From positions 12,732,501 through 12,796,500 of the forward strand of contig AP031356.1 in the NCBI GenBank assembly GCA_037833965.1: DNA of 64,000 bases, given 5' to 3'. The notes under the pieces were generated by a model, which saw nothing but the letters and a program-made list of their open reading frames with translations, did not search any database and was not told where the DNA came from. Source of the stretch: Marchantia polymorpha subsp. ruderalis. Taxonomy: Eukaryota > Streptophyta > Marchantiopsida > Marchantiales > Marchantiaceae. Below, in pieces: positions 12,204 through 23,812 of this stretch (the stretch's first letter is position 1; every line of letters begins with the position of its first letter). The position numbers were made by a program, and so were the translations under genes.

Positions 12204-13698
12204 ACTCTCCTCGCCTCACCTCACTGCATCTTCCACGGGCCCTACTTAGATTTACCCAAACACAACACTGCAGTTGATTTGAGATTGTGCACAAGGTTGT
12301 CAGGCGAGACACTCTCTTTCAGCCATCTTGACTTTCATACAAGACTGCGGACCTAGTTTGTGACTGTGTGTGTGTAGGTCTGGAGAGATCTGTCCTGCAA
12401 TCGGAAACAGAAATATTTCAGTCTCCGACAGCATGAGCCTTTCCTTAATGAGCTCCCTAACGACTGACCACATGAGTCCCTACAAGTAACTTGTAACTCG
12501 CTGCTGTAGGGCTTCGAAACCAAAACCAAGGCCTTCGTCTGTCCATCAGGAGCTCATGATCTGAGGGAAGTTCGCTCTATATTCGATGTGATGTTCCATA
12601 ACCATATCTCTAGCTTCCAAGGCTTTTGTGGTCTGAACACCTGGCCTGCTGTTATAGCTGAAGCTGTTCCAAAATAGTAGAAATACTTGTAGAGATCCGA
12701 AGAATGAAGCTCACCTGCACAACTCAGGAAATCAAATTGGGATGATATCGCGATATGGACGACCTATTCATTGGGCTTGGAAGAGGTAGTGTTTCTTCGC
12801 CACTAGAACGTCTGGTGCCACTCGTTTTGTAGAACTTGAAAGCGCCCACTCTGTGTTCAATATGCACATTCAGTTATTTTGGCCAGGTCCTGACATCGAG
12901 CCTGCGTGCTCTCTTTTCGTTCGTCCTGTTATCCATTCATCACCTGCTACCACGGTCAGCGGCCTCCTTCCTCTTCGAGAAAACGCTCGACGGCCATCTC
13001 GATATCGCCGGCCGGAAGTACGCCTTTGTGCTTTCTAGGTCACCGACATATTCACGAGTCAACGTCGAAATTGCTTGGGCACACTTCTTCGTAAGCCATC
13101 GGTCGATTGAAGACCAGACTCAACTGTCAAAGACCGATCAATGAACCTGTAGAAGAGAGCGCAAATTTCTGATTCAAGTGCCCTCCCGTTTGGTGTTCTC
13201 CGTGAGCATCCATGCCACGAAATTCGGCAGAAAGTTTCGAGTAGGAGCTCAGCTATCAGGAAGGGTTGGAATTCTTACCAAAAGGCTTTTGTCCCCAGGG
13301 CTGTGATTCTGCTTCCTTACTTTTCCGTCACGGTGAGACGAGTTCTCGCCAACTGCAAGTCTCCACATACCGGAGCTAATTTTCACTATGCTGCTTCCAG
13401 TACCAGATTCTCTCAACGAACAAATTCTAGAGCCTTTCTTACATCGTGAACTTGAGGCCCTCGAATAATATTCAACCAACTAAAGCCGGAAACCTGCGGT
13501 TGGGATTCCGAATTTGCCACATTGTCAAGCGGGCTTGAGATTGTTTACGAGGGGCGATATATACAAGCTTTCTCGATTCGTGTTGAAATTTCATTCGAAT
13601 AACGAGGGAAGTGATACGGTGGAAGGCGTGAGGAAGAAGAAAGCAGAAGGAGGTTGAGATTGGCGTAAATTCAAGTTTTCATCGAATAAAGAGAAATA
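12204..13698. promoter_or_regulatory. Divergent intergenic region between aminotransferase and kinesin-2
   Basis: About 1.5 kb separates the two divergent start codons, so it must hold both 5' leaders and promoters. I see no protein motif in its open frames (for example 12836-13144 plus) and no TATA element that I would assign with confidence. The purine-rich DNA just before 13699 is a plausible kinesin leader. Confidence 0.4.
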
Positions 13699-16600
13699 AT
13701 GTCGAAGATCATGAAAGAAACATTAATAAAGGATTTCAAAGGTCGGGGTTTCATCGACAACGAGATGCGGCGCGAGCGAGTTCAAGTCGTTGTGCGATGC
13801 CGGCCTCTTCATCCACGAGAAATATCAGACGGGCGAGTCAGTTGTGTGACGGTCGATACCCAGCGTTCCACCATTCAGGTTCGTATGGAGTCCACGAATC
13901 TTCTTCCGCTGACTTGCAACAAATTTGTTATTGGATTCACAAGCGGCAACCTCAAAAAGCAAAGGTTGCTGCATCTCTCAACTGAGCAGTCTCCTCTCTC
14001 GGTTTCTGTAAGAGGTTCACGAGTTGGAAAGGAATTCTTAGACCATGCACCAGCTACGAGATGGAAAAGATTCATGAGGAACTCGCATAGCTACCTGATA
14101 TCGAGACGGTAATTGGGAAAACAACTCACAAGTTTCACTGACGTGACAAATGTGGCCACTTTTGTTCAGTGAAAATCAGGGCTCTGAAGTCATCAATGTC
14201 AGAGATATCACACTGCAAATGCTTAGTGTGATTGCTAATCGCACGTTTTGAGGCAAACCAATGACCTCTGGAATGTCTGACAATCAGGTGCGCAACCTGA
14301 AGAATCCGGATATGCAACCAAAGCTCTTCACTTTCGACCGGACATACGGAAGTTCAAGTACTCAGCGAGAAATCTATGACGATGTTGCGCATTCTATTGT
14401 GCACAGCGTGATGTGTGGGTATAATGGCACAATTCTGGCTTATGGTCAGACCGCCTCAGGAAAAACTTTTACCATGGAAGGGCTCGACAATCCTCCAGGT
14501 ATGACCCTTGTCATGCGAGCCTCTGTGATAACTATCTAGTACTCGCATAGACTCGAAGAACTTTAACATGTATTAAAGATGGGCTCTAGCTGACCAGAGT
14601 CAGCTAGAGCCCAAACCTTGTCTGCAATATAATATGAATGCCTGAACTGTAGATTATGTGTCGTTCATGTCTGTTCTTTAGTTGTGTGTTGTCTCGAAAA
14701 AAATTTCCGAGAAACTAGAATCATTTTCAACACAAAAGTACTTTTGAGACGAAACTGAGAACCCTCGTAAATCAAGAGATAGAACACCATCACAACTTCA
14801 GACCCACATCTGATGCTTCTGCTGTCCATCTTTTGTCACTCTCGTGACCAAACCGTGCTCTTGATGTGTAGAAATGAGAGGAATCATTCCAAATGCATTT
14901 GAAGACATATTTGCACACATCGAGCAAAGTCAGAGTTCAGATCATTTCCTGGTCCGTGCCTCGTATCTGGAGATATACAATGAGGAAATTCGAGATTTAC
15001 TGTCTCAAAGCACACCGAATCAATACAGACTAGAACTGAAGGAGAATGGGGATGCTGGTGTCTACGTGAAGAACCTGACGTCAGTAACAGTGCAGAGTGT
15101 CCCCGACATCAATCGCCTACTATTGGTCCATCATTTCTACACTACTCCATGTGCTGCTGGTTAGGATCATTTAACTTCATATTTCATGATTCACTTTTGA
15201 GAAAGACGTGTTGCTTGTTTCCTCTTTCCTCCGTAGGCAAGTTGAAGTATGTCTTTGTCAAGTCGAGGACTACTTTTACAAATTCCTTGAAACCATATGG
15301 CTCACAACATACGTACACAGAAAGTTAGGTCTTCGTTAATTACTGAAAAGTAGATACCAGCATAAACAGCACAGGAACTTCTGATCTTTGGAAAGTTCGG
15401 CTGTTACTAGTTCTCTGGCTATGAAGACAGCAAGTTTAAATCGACCAAAATCATGTGCAGGGAGTGAGTCTGTATGTGTCTGGAATGTAAAGGGTACTGG
15501 TTATGAAAAGGTATTCTTCTCGTGATGTTTGCAGATGGGGAAGAAGAATAGATCTGTGGGAGCAACCTTGATGAACCAAGACTCATCTCGTTCTCATTCC
15601 ATATTTTCCATCACCGTCGAAACAAGTGCAGGTCCTTGTTCTGAGCATCCTGATACAGAAAAGAGTGTCATCCGAGTTGGGAAGCTTAATCTGGTAAGCA
15701 CCCCAATAAGCAAGGTGTGCATGAAAATCTTTATTTATGTGTTTCTCATTTTAACGGTACAGATGTCACGTAAGTATCCATCATCCATCTTTAACTTTTG
15801 TGAGTTTGGGAAATCATGAATCTTCTTTCGACGGAATCAGCTTCCTTTCTCTAGGATGTACTGAAGACACTTACGCACAATGTGGCATACCGTCAATTTG
15901 TGGAGCACAGGTTAGGTTCCTGTTCCAGTTTCATGATTTGTACAGAAAGGTCCATTCTTTTTGTGGGCTCACTAATCTGTAAGTTTCGTCACGCTGTGTT
16001 TTACTAGAAGACACCGCTCTCGTGTTCTCCTCCAATCACAAACATGGGTACGCATTGACTCTGATATAACATTGGACTCACCAATTCCCGCACTGCCACT
16101 AGCATTCAGACTGCATGACCATAGCACCAGGATTAGATAGCAAAGTATAGATTCAGGGCAGCACATTGCAGTATTTGAAGCTGGAGGGTTTGAACAAAAT
16201 CCACCTTCACCCCTTCAAAGATGATCTGTTCATTGTGGACGACACAGTGAGTGACAGCACGTACCGTTAACCTAACTTCCATAAACACCGTTGTTCTGGA
16301 CTGGAGCTACCGTTGAGTGCATTATAATTCAGGCAGTCAGATCTTTCTCCATATGGACCTTCAGGTCGATTTGGCGGGCAGCGAGAGGTTGAACAAGACA
16401 GGAGCAACGGGAGACAGGTTTAGGGAGTTGACAAATATCAACTGGTCGCTCTCTGCTCTGGGCAATGTCATATCTGCTTTAGTGGATGGGAAAAACACAC
16501 ACATTCCTTACCGGGATTCGAAACTCACTAGACTTCTCCAAGATTCCCTCGGAGGGAACACACGGACCGTTATGGTGGCGAATATTGGCCCAGCAGATTA

Positions 16601-19600
16601 CAACTTTGACGAGTCAATCAGCACGCTGCGGTATGCCAACCGAGCCAAGAATATCAAGAACAAGCCACGCATCAATGAAGATCCCAAGGACACTATACTG
16701 AGAGAATTTCAGGAAGAAATTATCAGGTAACGAAATCTTTGCCAATATCACATTTTGCATGATATTTTGACATTTTACTGAGGAGGGAACCAATACAGCT
16801 ACAGAAGAGAGAACACTTCAAACACGAAGAACAAAGAATTTACTTCGTTCATTATCTGTGCACGTCTGTAAGAACTTATATACATCTAAACGGTAGACTA
16901 GGATCTCAGTGTAGGAAGTTGTCGACAACTATCCGGATCGTGTAGGGACTTTTCTTGGAACATAGGGGCCCAGACATGTGTATCATTCTATGTTCCCCCG
17001 GTGTAGGACTCTCATGAATTTGTCATAGCTTGGTAACATTTAATCTAACCCTCATGTAGAATTTGAGTAATATTCATAATATCATAACGGAAGGCGGTTT
17101 CAGTCCCATTTCTAGTATGCATTTCCTATGTTTCACTTCTGAAGGTGCTTTAGTAAGCACATCAGCCGTCATATTCTCAGTTGTACATGACAGTGTTATA
17201 GATATTTGTTTCTTCTTCTTTCTCTTCATCAAATTTCCTACTTGTAGAAATATGTTTTGTCCTAAATTGATGAACAGGTTTTCTAGTGAGTCCAATAGCT
17301 CCAGCGCATCACACATCAATATAGTTAGAGTTTGTCGAGTAAATCGAAATTACCCAATATTGTCCTGGACCAAAATGGTTGTTGAGTAGCTACTGTAGAA
17401 GCCATTATTTGAGCTTCTGTTGTAGATAAAGCTATTGACATCTCTTGTTTGCTACCCCAGCGGGGTTAGTTAGTTTGTAAATTAGACAAGGTAGTAACTT
17501 CTCTATCAGTAGCAGATCGTCTATATACACTGTAAGGTACAGCATTCCATCCTTCCTGTACACACTCAATTCTGAGTCTGTTGTCTAGAAGCCTTGTTTC
17601 CTGAAATAACTTTTGAGACCAACTCATAGGTGTTTGCTTCAGCCCATAGAGTGCTTAATTTCAACAGAAGCTCAAATTATAACCAATCCAATTTACATTA
17701 TTGATTATTGACTTATTGATATGGTCTGACTTTATTCATGCACAACATGATATATTCTTTGTTCAAACACTTACGAAAGTGGACATATTGCAGGCTCAGA
17801 GCCCAGTTGCAGATCAACGTCCCTGAACCAGAAGCTCGTGTTGAGAATAACACGGAAAGGGAGAAAGAAATGCAGATGTATAAGGATCAGATTCGCCAGA
17901 ATATGGAATGGGAAGTCACACACTACAAGACTCTAAGTGAGCAAGCAATGGCCTGCATAAAAGCTGATTTGGAGCGAAAGGTGACGTTCATGTTCACTCT
18001 TGCAGTTACTAAGAATCGAAGTTTTTAAGAACATGTTCTCTATCTTGATGCATGTCTAACCATTAGCGGTAAGGATGTGTCAGTCTCAACTATGCCATTC
18101 AAGACTAGTACTCAGTGCTCTTAAAGAACTATCGCTACATGGATTTAAAACTGATATACGATCAGGAGTTCGAAAGGCTGTCCTGGACTTCGATGGTGGG
18201 TAGTCAAGTGGGTCCAGAAAGATGGATAGCTGATTGTTGGAATTTAGTTTCACTTTAGACAAGCGGAGCAAGTGACCTTCACACTTTGTGGCTCAGAACA
18301 GAAGTTGCAAGTATTGGTTTTGGTATTGGAGCGGTGATGTCCTGCTGCAGGCCTGATCAACAGTAGGACATGATGCGGGGAGGAATTCAGGCCCAGCAGG
18401 AGATGGAAGCCTTGAAAGCAGAGAAAGAGCGAACTGAAGAAGAGAAGCAAAAAATTGCAGAGAAGCTTTTGCAGCAGCACATGGAGTTGCAGTCACATTA
18501 CCAGGTCTGTACTTCTACTCTCACCTTAGCGATATTCGCGATTACCACAAATCGGAAAGACTGGAGATGACCATGATAGCGTCTTCAGAACTTTGTGGTG
18601 TCCATGTTCTCAGCTTCAAAGGACATCATGATTGGTACGCAGGCTCTTGCCAGGGAGAAGGAGGATCGCGAAGTCCTAGCCCAAAAGCTCAAGGCTCTTG
18701 AGGAAAAACTGCTTCATGGTTCAAATAGTGTTAATGAGAAGCTCTCTGAAAAGGCCAAAGAGCTTGCATTCAGAGAGCAACAAATCCGAGAGAAAGAGTA
18801 CCTTGATGAGGAACGCAGGCGCAAGATAGCAGAGCTTGAGGTCAGTAAATCAAACTCCAACAGAACAGTACGAACTTACCCGCTCGCAAATACTAAGCAC
18901 TGACACACATAAAGAGAAGCACGAAACTGAAGTTGGATCCTTCAGCACAAAAATCTTGAAAAATTTGACCTCATGCATGTCTACCGCATGTAACAGGAAG
19001 CTCAACTAATGGTTGAAGAAAAATGTAACACTATGGAAGAAGATGTAGAAGCTAAGACTAGGAAGCTCAAGAAGTTAATGGCTCGATACCAGCAAAGCAA
19101 GGCAGAGATTTCAACCCTGCGAACTGAGCTTCAAGACACCATTCATGAGTTTCAAAGAGAACGAGCAGACATGTTTCTATCCCTTCGCTCCCTTGATCAA
19201 CAGCTCCAACTGAAATCCTTCATTATTGAGGTACGTCTATGCACAAAGTTTCCCTCATGACTGGATGTTCCAACCCAGCAATTCCAGTTCGCTTGATAGC
19301 ACAGTTGCGTGCCACTGGTCAGGTACTATTTTCTAGTTTCAGGCCGGGCACAGCTCGGGACAACCCTTGCTGTGTGATGTGACTCAAGACCCAGCTTATT
19401 TAAAACAGGGCAGTGTAGGGGACGCAATGCTTACAAAAGCTAATGTCCCCAGTCTGAAATATGCTCTAAAACACCGAGGATTGGATGTTACTGCTGCATA
19501 TTTAAGCGTTCATCACTTCACTCATATTATCTCGCTTCCTCGTAAAGTAGTGTGACCTTTCAGTTAATCTTTGTCAGTCAGATTTCTGTACAGGTCCGTT

Positions 19601-20260
19601 AAGATTATATGTGGATTGAGGTAAATTATCATACTTGTACTTATGTTGATGTAAAGCAGAAATTTATACCACCTGAGGAGATTTCAAAGATCATGCGTAG
19701 AGCAATCTGGGATGAAGAAAGTGAAACATGGATTCTTCAAAGCATGGTACAGAAAGTTCCCTCTGCAGATGGAGAGACTCGAGTTTATCTCACAGACGGA
19801 ATCGATAAGCAACCTTTGCAACGTCCAGTTTCAGCAATGGGAAGGAACAGACACATGTGCAGACAAGCTGAAGATGCAATGGCGAGAGGCGATCGAGACC
19901 CAAGATACATGTAAGATGATACACCCACAGAAAATGTTGCTCTTACGTGTGTCTGACTCAACCAAAGCATGATCACTCTTTGATTGGATGTTTTTCCTAA
20001 CAGCACATAAATGCAGGATGGACAATATTTGGAGATTGGAGCTTGACATGCCGGAGCGAACCACTTATGATTATGACAATGCAATTGATCGAGCACGAGC
20101 AGAAACAGATGTAGAACTCGCTCTTATGGAGTTTGATGATGAAAGCCCCTACTTTTCATACGAGTCTAATCTTCCAACTCCTGCTAATCTTCCAACTCCT
20201 GCCAGACCCAAGTCGGCGCGCACCAAGCACCATTCTCGCCCAAAAACTGCAACAAGATAA
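13699..20260 (+). CDS. Kinesin-2 motor subunit, KIF3B/FLA8-type
   Basis: Eleven exons, all GT-AG and phase-consistent: 13699-13878, 14288-14498, 14872-15125, 15535-15693, 16365-16726, 17794-17980, 18367-18504, 18643-18840, 18997-19230, 19660-19910, 20017-20260 (805 aa). The N-terminal motor has [12 protein letters not shown]-loop GQTASGKT (113-120), switch I NQDSSRSH (229-236) and switch II DLAGSE (270-275). The motor ends in the kinesin-2 signature [20 protein letters not shown] coiled-coil stalk follows ([52 protein letters not shown]). The tail [20 protein letters not shown] and QRPVSAMGR match the KIF3B class rather than KIF3A. In other eukaryotes this subunit forms heterotrimeric kinesin-2, which drives anterograde intraflagellar transport; a role in sperm flagella is inferred. 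The start fits the usual MSK-type N terminus. Exon 8's CAG acceptor at 18640-18642 was chosen because an earlier one (18611-18613) runs into a stop. Confidence 0.92.
14581..14612. repeat. Perfect 14-bp inverted repeat with CAGA loop in kinesin intron 2
   Basis: GGGCTCTAGCTGAC (14581-14594) and GTCAGCTAGAGCCC (14599-14612) are exact reverse complements around a 4-nt loop. It sits within the second intron of the kinesin gene. Confidence 0.9.
16779..17660 (-). mobile_element. Ty1/copia LTR retrotransposon fragment inside kinesin intron 5
   Basis: On the minus strand the order is copia-like. First comes a reverse-transcriptase fragment ([12 protein letters not shown] near 17650, then VYIDDLLL near 17530). 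Next is RNase H ([18 protein letters not shown] near 17440-17400, then [14 protein letters not shown] near 17160). Last is an LTR-like segment of about 260 bp (17038 to about 16779), starting TGTTACC, with TATATAAG inside and ending CA. YIDD lies only about 80 bp from RNase H, so an internal deletion has removed the rest of the polymerase. Frameshifts and stops are present and no second LTR is visible. The element is antisense to the host gene. Confidence 0.8.
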
Positions 20261-23200
20261 CAAAATAAAATCAGTTGTCTGGTGTGTAATATTTGAGCTC
20301 ATTGCAGTGTCTCTGATGACATATATGCGTCCCATGATTGAAACCTGCTTATTTGATTCTTTTGCCTGGACTCTGAACCTGTTTCAACTGTAGTGATGGG
20401 GTTTTTGTTCATGGCAGATAAGTCTAGGACGGGTATCAATCGATCCTATCTTTCAGAGATACCATTCGAGTGAACATTAAATAACACATAAGTGGGTTCA
20501 TAGTTCCATATGACTCGGGTTATCGTCTCGTTATATCTCGAGTTGTCATGATCACCTGCACAATCAATAACACGAGAGTATTTTGTTATCGTCACCTTAA
20601 ATCTGAAAAATCATCACGGACGGCCGAAGTTATTACCGACTCTCATGGTTGTTCTCCTAAATGGCCATCTTTCCTCAAGTTTACTACTTAGCCGAAGTGA
20701 TCATCAGACTTTCTTGTTTCCCGAGACAACACCACTTGATACCCCTTCAAATTGGTACAGGAGCGGCTCAATAAGACTGTCACGGGTTTTCTTAAGGGTT
20801 ACATAAGAGACGTGTGAGAATTTCCCTTAGTCGGACACCGCAATGTTCAGCTCGAATTTAACATCTTCATCATGTGAACAACTTGCCTGAAACCTAATGG
20901 ATCAACTGTAGTCGTTGTTTGATCTAACTTTCATGCGTAGAGCTGGTGACAATAGTGGCCCAGGCTTGAGTGATTCATCGAAGAATGGGTAGGCGTGATG
21001 TCAACGAAGAACATGAAACTGAGGAACACATTTATGTAGAAGATTTGGTTATTTACTTAAGAATAAGAATTATAGAATTTTAGCAAATATATAGAATATT
21101 GGGATAAAAATATGTTATGTATCTCACGTATACCAAAAAGTCTCTTTCCTCAATTAAATATTACTCATGAAATACACATCTGAAACATCAAAGTTTGTAC
21201 TTCGTGTTTTTGTTGTAATATCTTTTGAGGATTAAAAACCGCAGTGGTATATCATTCAAAGAAGTGTGTTTTAGGGTTTAAGTTTGTACTAAATCTTCTA
21301 ATTATTCTTAGTAATTTGATTTAGCGTTATATTATAAAGCAGAGTTTTGACATCGCGTGTTGGAACTGTGTGTTAATTCCCATTATTTATCGTTATTGAT
21401 AAAAAAAAAAATTATACTCGGTGAACGAAAATTTTGAATAATATATATATTATTCAGAAAAAATTGGAATCTTTAAAATAAATTGCATTCTGGTTTGAGG
21501 GAGAATTTTATAAATATTGATACACAATATCAATAACAGTCATGAGTAAAGAAAATTAGCTTTTTTTATCACGTTATATTGATTTTAAAAGTTAATAATA
21601 TATGAAAGATGATAAAAATTTATAATCCAAACTTGACTTTTTTATTCATGTGGAGTAAATCATAATACGACAAGTTTTAGCTAAGTTTTTATACAAATTT
21701 AAAAGATATTTATAAATATTTTTTAAATAAATATAAAAATGTTAATTTTGGATAAATTTTAGCACAAAAATTGTAGAGATCTCTTTTAAATGATATTTTC
21801 TTAATGAAATGTAGATCTTAATACATAGTTTCAGAGAATATTGATATCCAAATATAGTAACTTTATCACCAATGATATAAAAAATAATATGAATGTCCAG
21901 ACAATTAAAGTCAATCTTTCGTTGAGTACATGGTAAATGGTAAAGTATAAATGAGTAATAGTAATCATTCCATTAGATTTGTCACGAAATTTTTTGTAGT
22001 ATGTTATTTTTCAAATCTAAAATTTCTTTTACCATTTCAGAAGCTACTGAATATTTATATTTCATATTTTTTGACTAAAATCTAGAAGGGAGTATATTAT
22101 ACATTAACTTGTACATATATGAATTTCTATCAACACATGAGGCGAATTATATAGTGACTAATAGATAAATAGAAGTTACATCTATGTAACAAATACGATG
22201 TGATATCCCCTGATTTCTGAAATGATGAAAAGAAACGATTAACACAATATCTTAGGCACCAACAACATCATAATGGAAAATCTGGCCGCAGTACATGTCA
22301 AATCGTCTAAAAATAACTTAGCATCCAAAGAAGTATCATCTTGTATGATTTTTTTCTCTTATCAATTACGTAACCTAGTGAATTCTATAGCAATGAAATT
22401 AATCCTACTAAAGAATAATAAGTCAAAGAGATTGAGTATCAAATAGGATGGAGTCTATAGCATTACATCAACCTAAACTAAATGGACCTTTGGATTTCAT
22501 GTATTTTGTCATTAACTCATTGTTTTCTTCTTCTTTTTCCCTGCCTCTGACTAAATTTCATAAATTAATTTCGAGAGGTCCACTAACGGCTGTCCAAGAA
22601 GGTGGGCAAAGGACCACTGGATTATGTGAACATAGTGACGTTTGCATAACCCAGCAGTTAAACGATGGCTAAGGGGACAACCACTGACGCCGCTCCATGG
22701 CCCACCATTTTTGAACGTTACAAACTCATCGTAACCTATTCGACTGAGCGCAAACAGAACAGTGGCCCCGCAAAAGTGGGCACGTGCGCCCAGGCCGAAA
22801 TGTCGACCGCAAATTACGGGGTGAGTCACCGCGACTATCTTCAGAACTGCGGATAGGGTGGGACGAGGTTCGTAGATCGCAGTCAGGACAGAAACAAATG
22901 ACCAGCAAAATGGTATACACCAAAATTTCCAAAAGGCATCCCCAAATTATAAAAGTATAAACACGAAATAATTAAAACTCCGCCATCTACACTTACATTA
23001 CAATCTGCCTACCGAGAGGCCTATAGTCAAGAAACCACGATCCCTCCAGACAAACAATGCGTCGGCTCCGATCGAACCTGGTAGTCCAACGAGCGAATGT
23101 GTCGGCCGAATGAAGTGATTGTGAAGACGAGCAGAAGTCTAAAGGAGACATAAAAGCAGCCGTATGTGGCACCCCGTTTGTCGAAGAGATGAGAAGAAAA

Positions 23201-23812
23201 CGACAGGTAACTTAAAGGTTACTTCCCGTTGAGCGTGGGGCGGGAGTCCAGCTAGAACCAGCACGGAGCACAGTGGAGGGATGGGTATGGAGAGGGCGGA
23301 CTGTCTGGCCCTCGATCGCAGACCGATTCGAGGCTCTCTCTAGGTCGACAGACAATCCTCGGGCGGGCTAATTTCGATTCGCGCTTCTTCGTGCGCTCTG
23401 GGGAGAGCGGAGCATCGACGAGAGCCTGGGGAGCGGCCGAGCTGCAGGACAGGAAGCGTGTGAAGGAAGGCCCGGGCGCGCTCTTTGCGTTTGTCAGTCG
23501 CTCGCGCTCGCTCAGCTTTGTCTGCGCGCGATTTGACGTTTTGATCTGGTTTGAATGAGTGAGCGGACTGGGGCCTGCAGAGCGGAGGGTTGGGGCAATT
23601 GCGGTGGTGCGCAGGTTGTCTGGGAGGGTAGATCTGCATTGTAGTTGGAAGGACAGGAAGGGAGGAGAAGGGAGCTGAGTCGGGAGCTGGAGGAGGTGGG
23701 GTTTTTGGGTTGAGGGGTCACTGCCACGCGAGTCGGATCGGTCGGTGCCTCGCTTTGAGGGTTCGAGGAGGGGATCTTCTCAAGAGTGGAACTTCGTATC
23801 GTGTTGGTAGAA
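20261..23812. other. Kinesin 3' flank, AT-rich DNA and leader of the next gene
   Basis: The first 150 bp probably hold the kinesin 3' UTR. From about 21000 to 22440 the DNA is AT-rich and coding-poor. From about 23220 to 23812 it becomes GC-rich with several in-frame stops, consistent with promoter and 5' leader of the gene starting at 23813. Open frames here, such as 23340-23639 minus, look compositional. I see no mobile-element protein. Confidence 0.45.
21928..21974. repeat. Dispersed repeat end, copy 1
   Basis: The segment with ATGGTAAATGGTAAAG and AGTAATCATTCCATT is, in reverse complement, similar to 31172-31225. The two ends TACCATTTACCAT and AATGGAATGATT are shared while the middle has diverged. 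It may be the terminus of a non-autonomous transposon; the borders are unknown. Confidence 0.4.

Noticed and set aside
18611..18642. Alternative start of kinesin exon 8 at 18614
   Set aside because: Out of phase with exon 7 and stops within a few codons; the acceptor at 18640-18642 keeps the frame.
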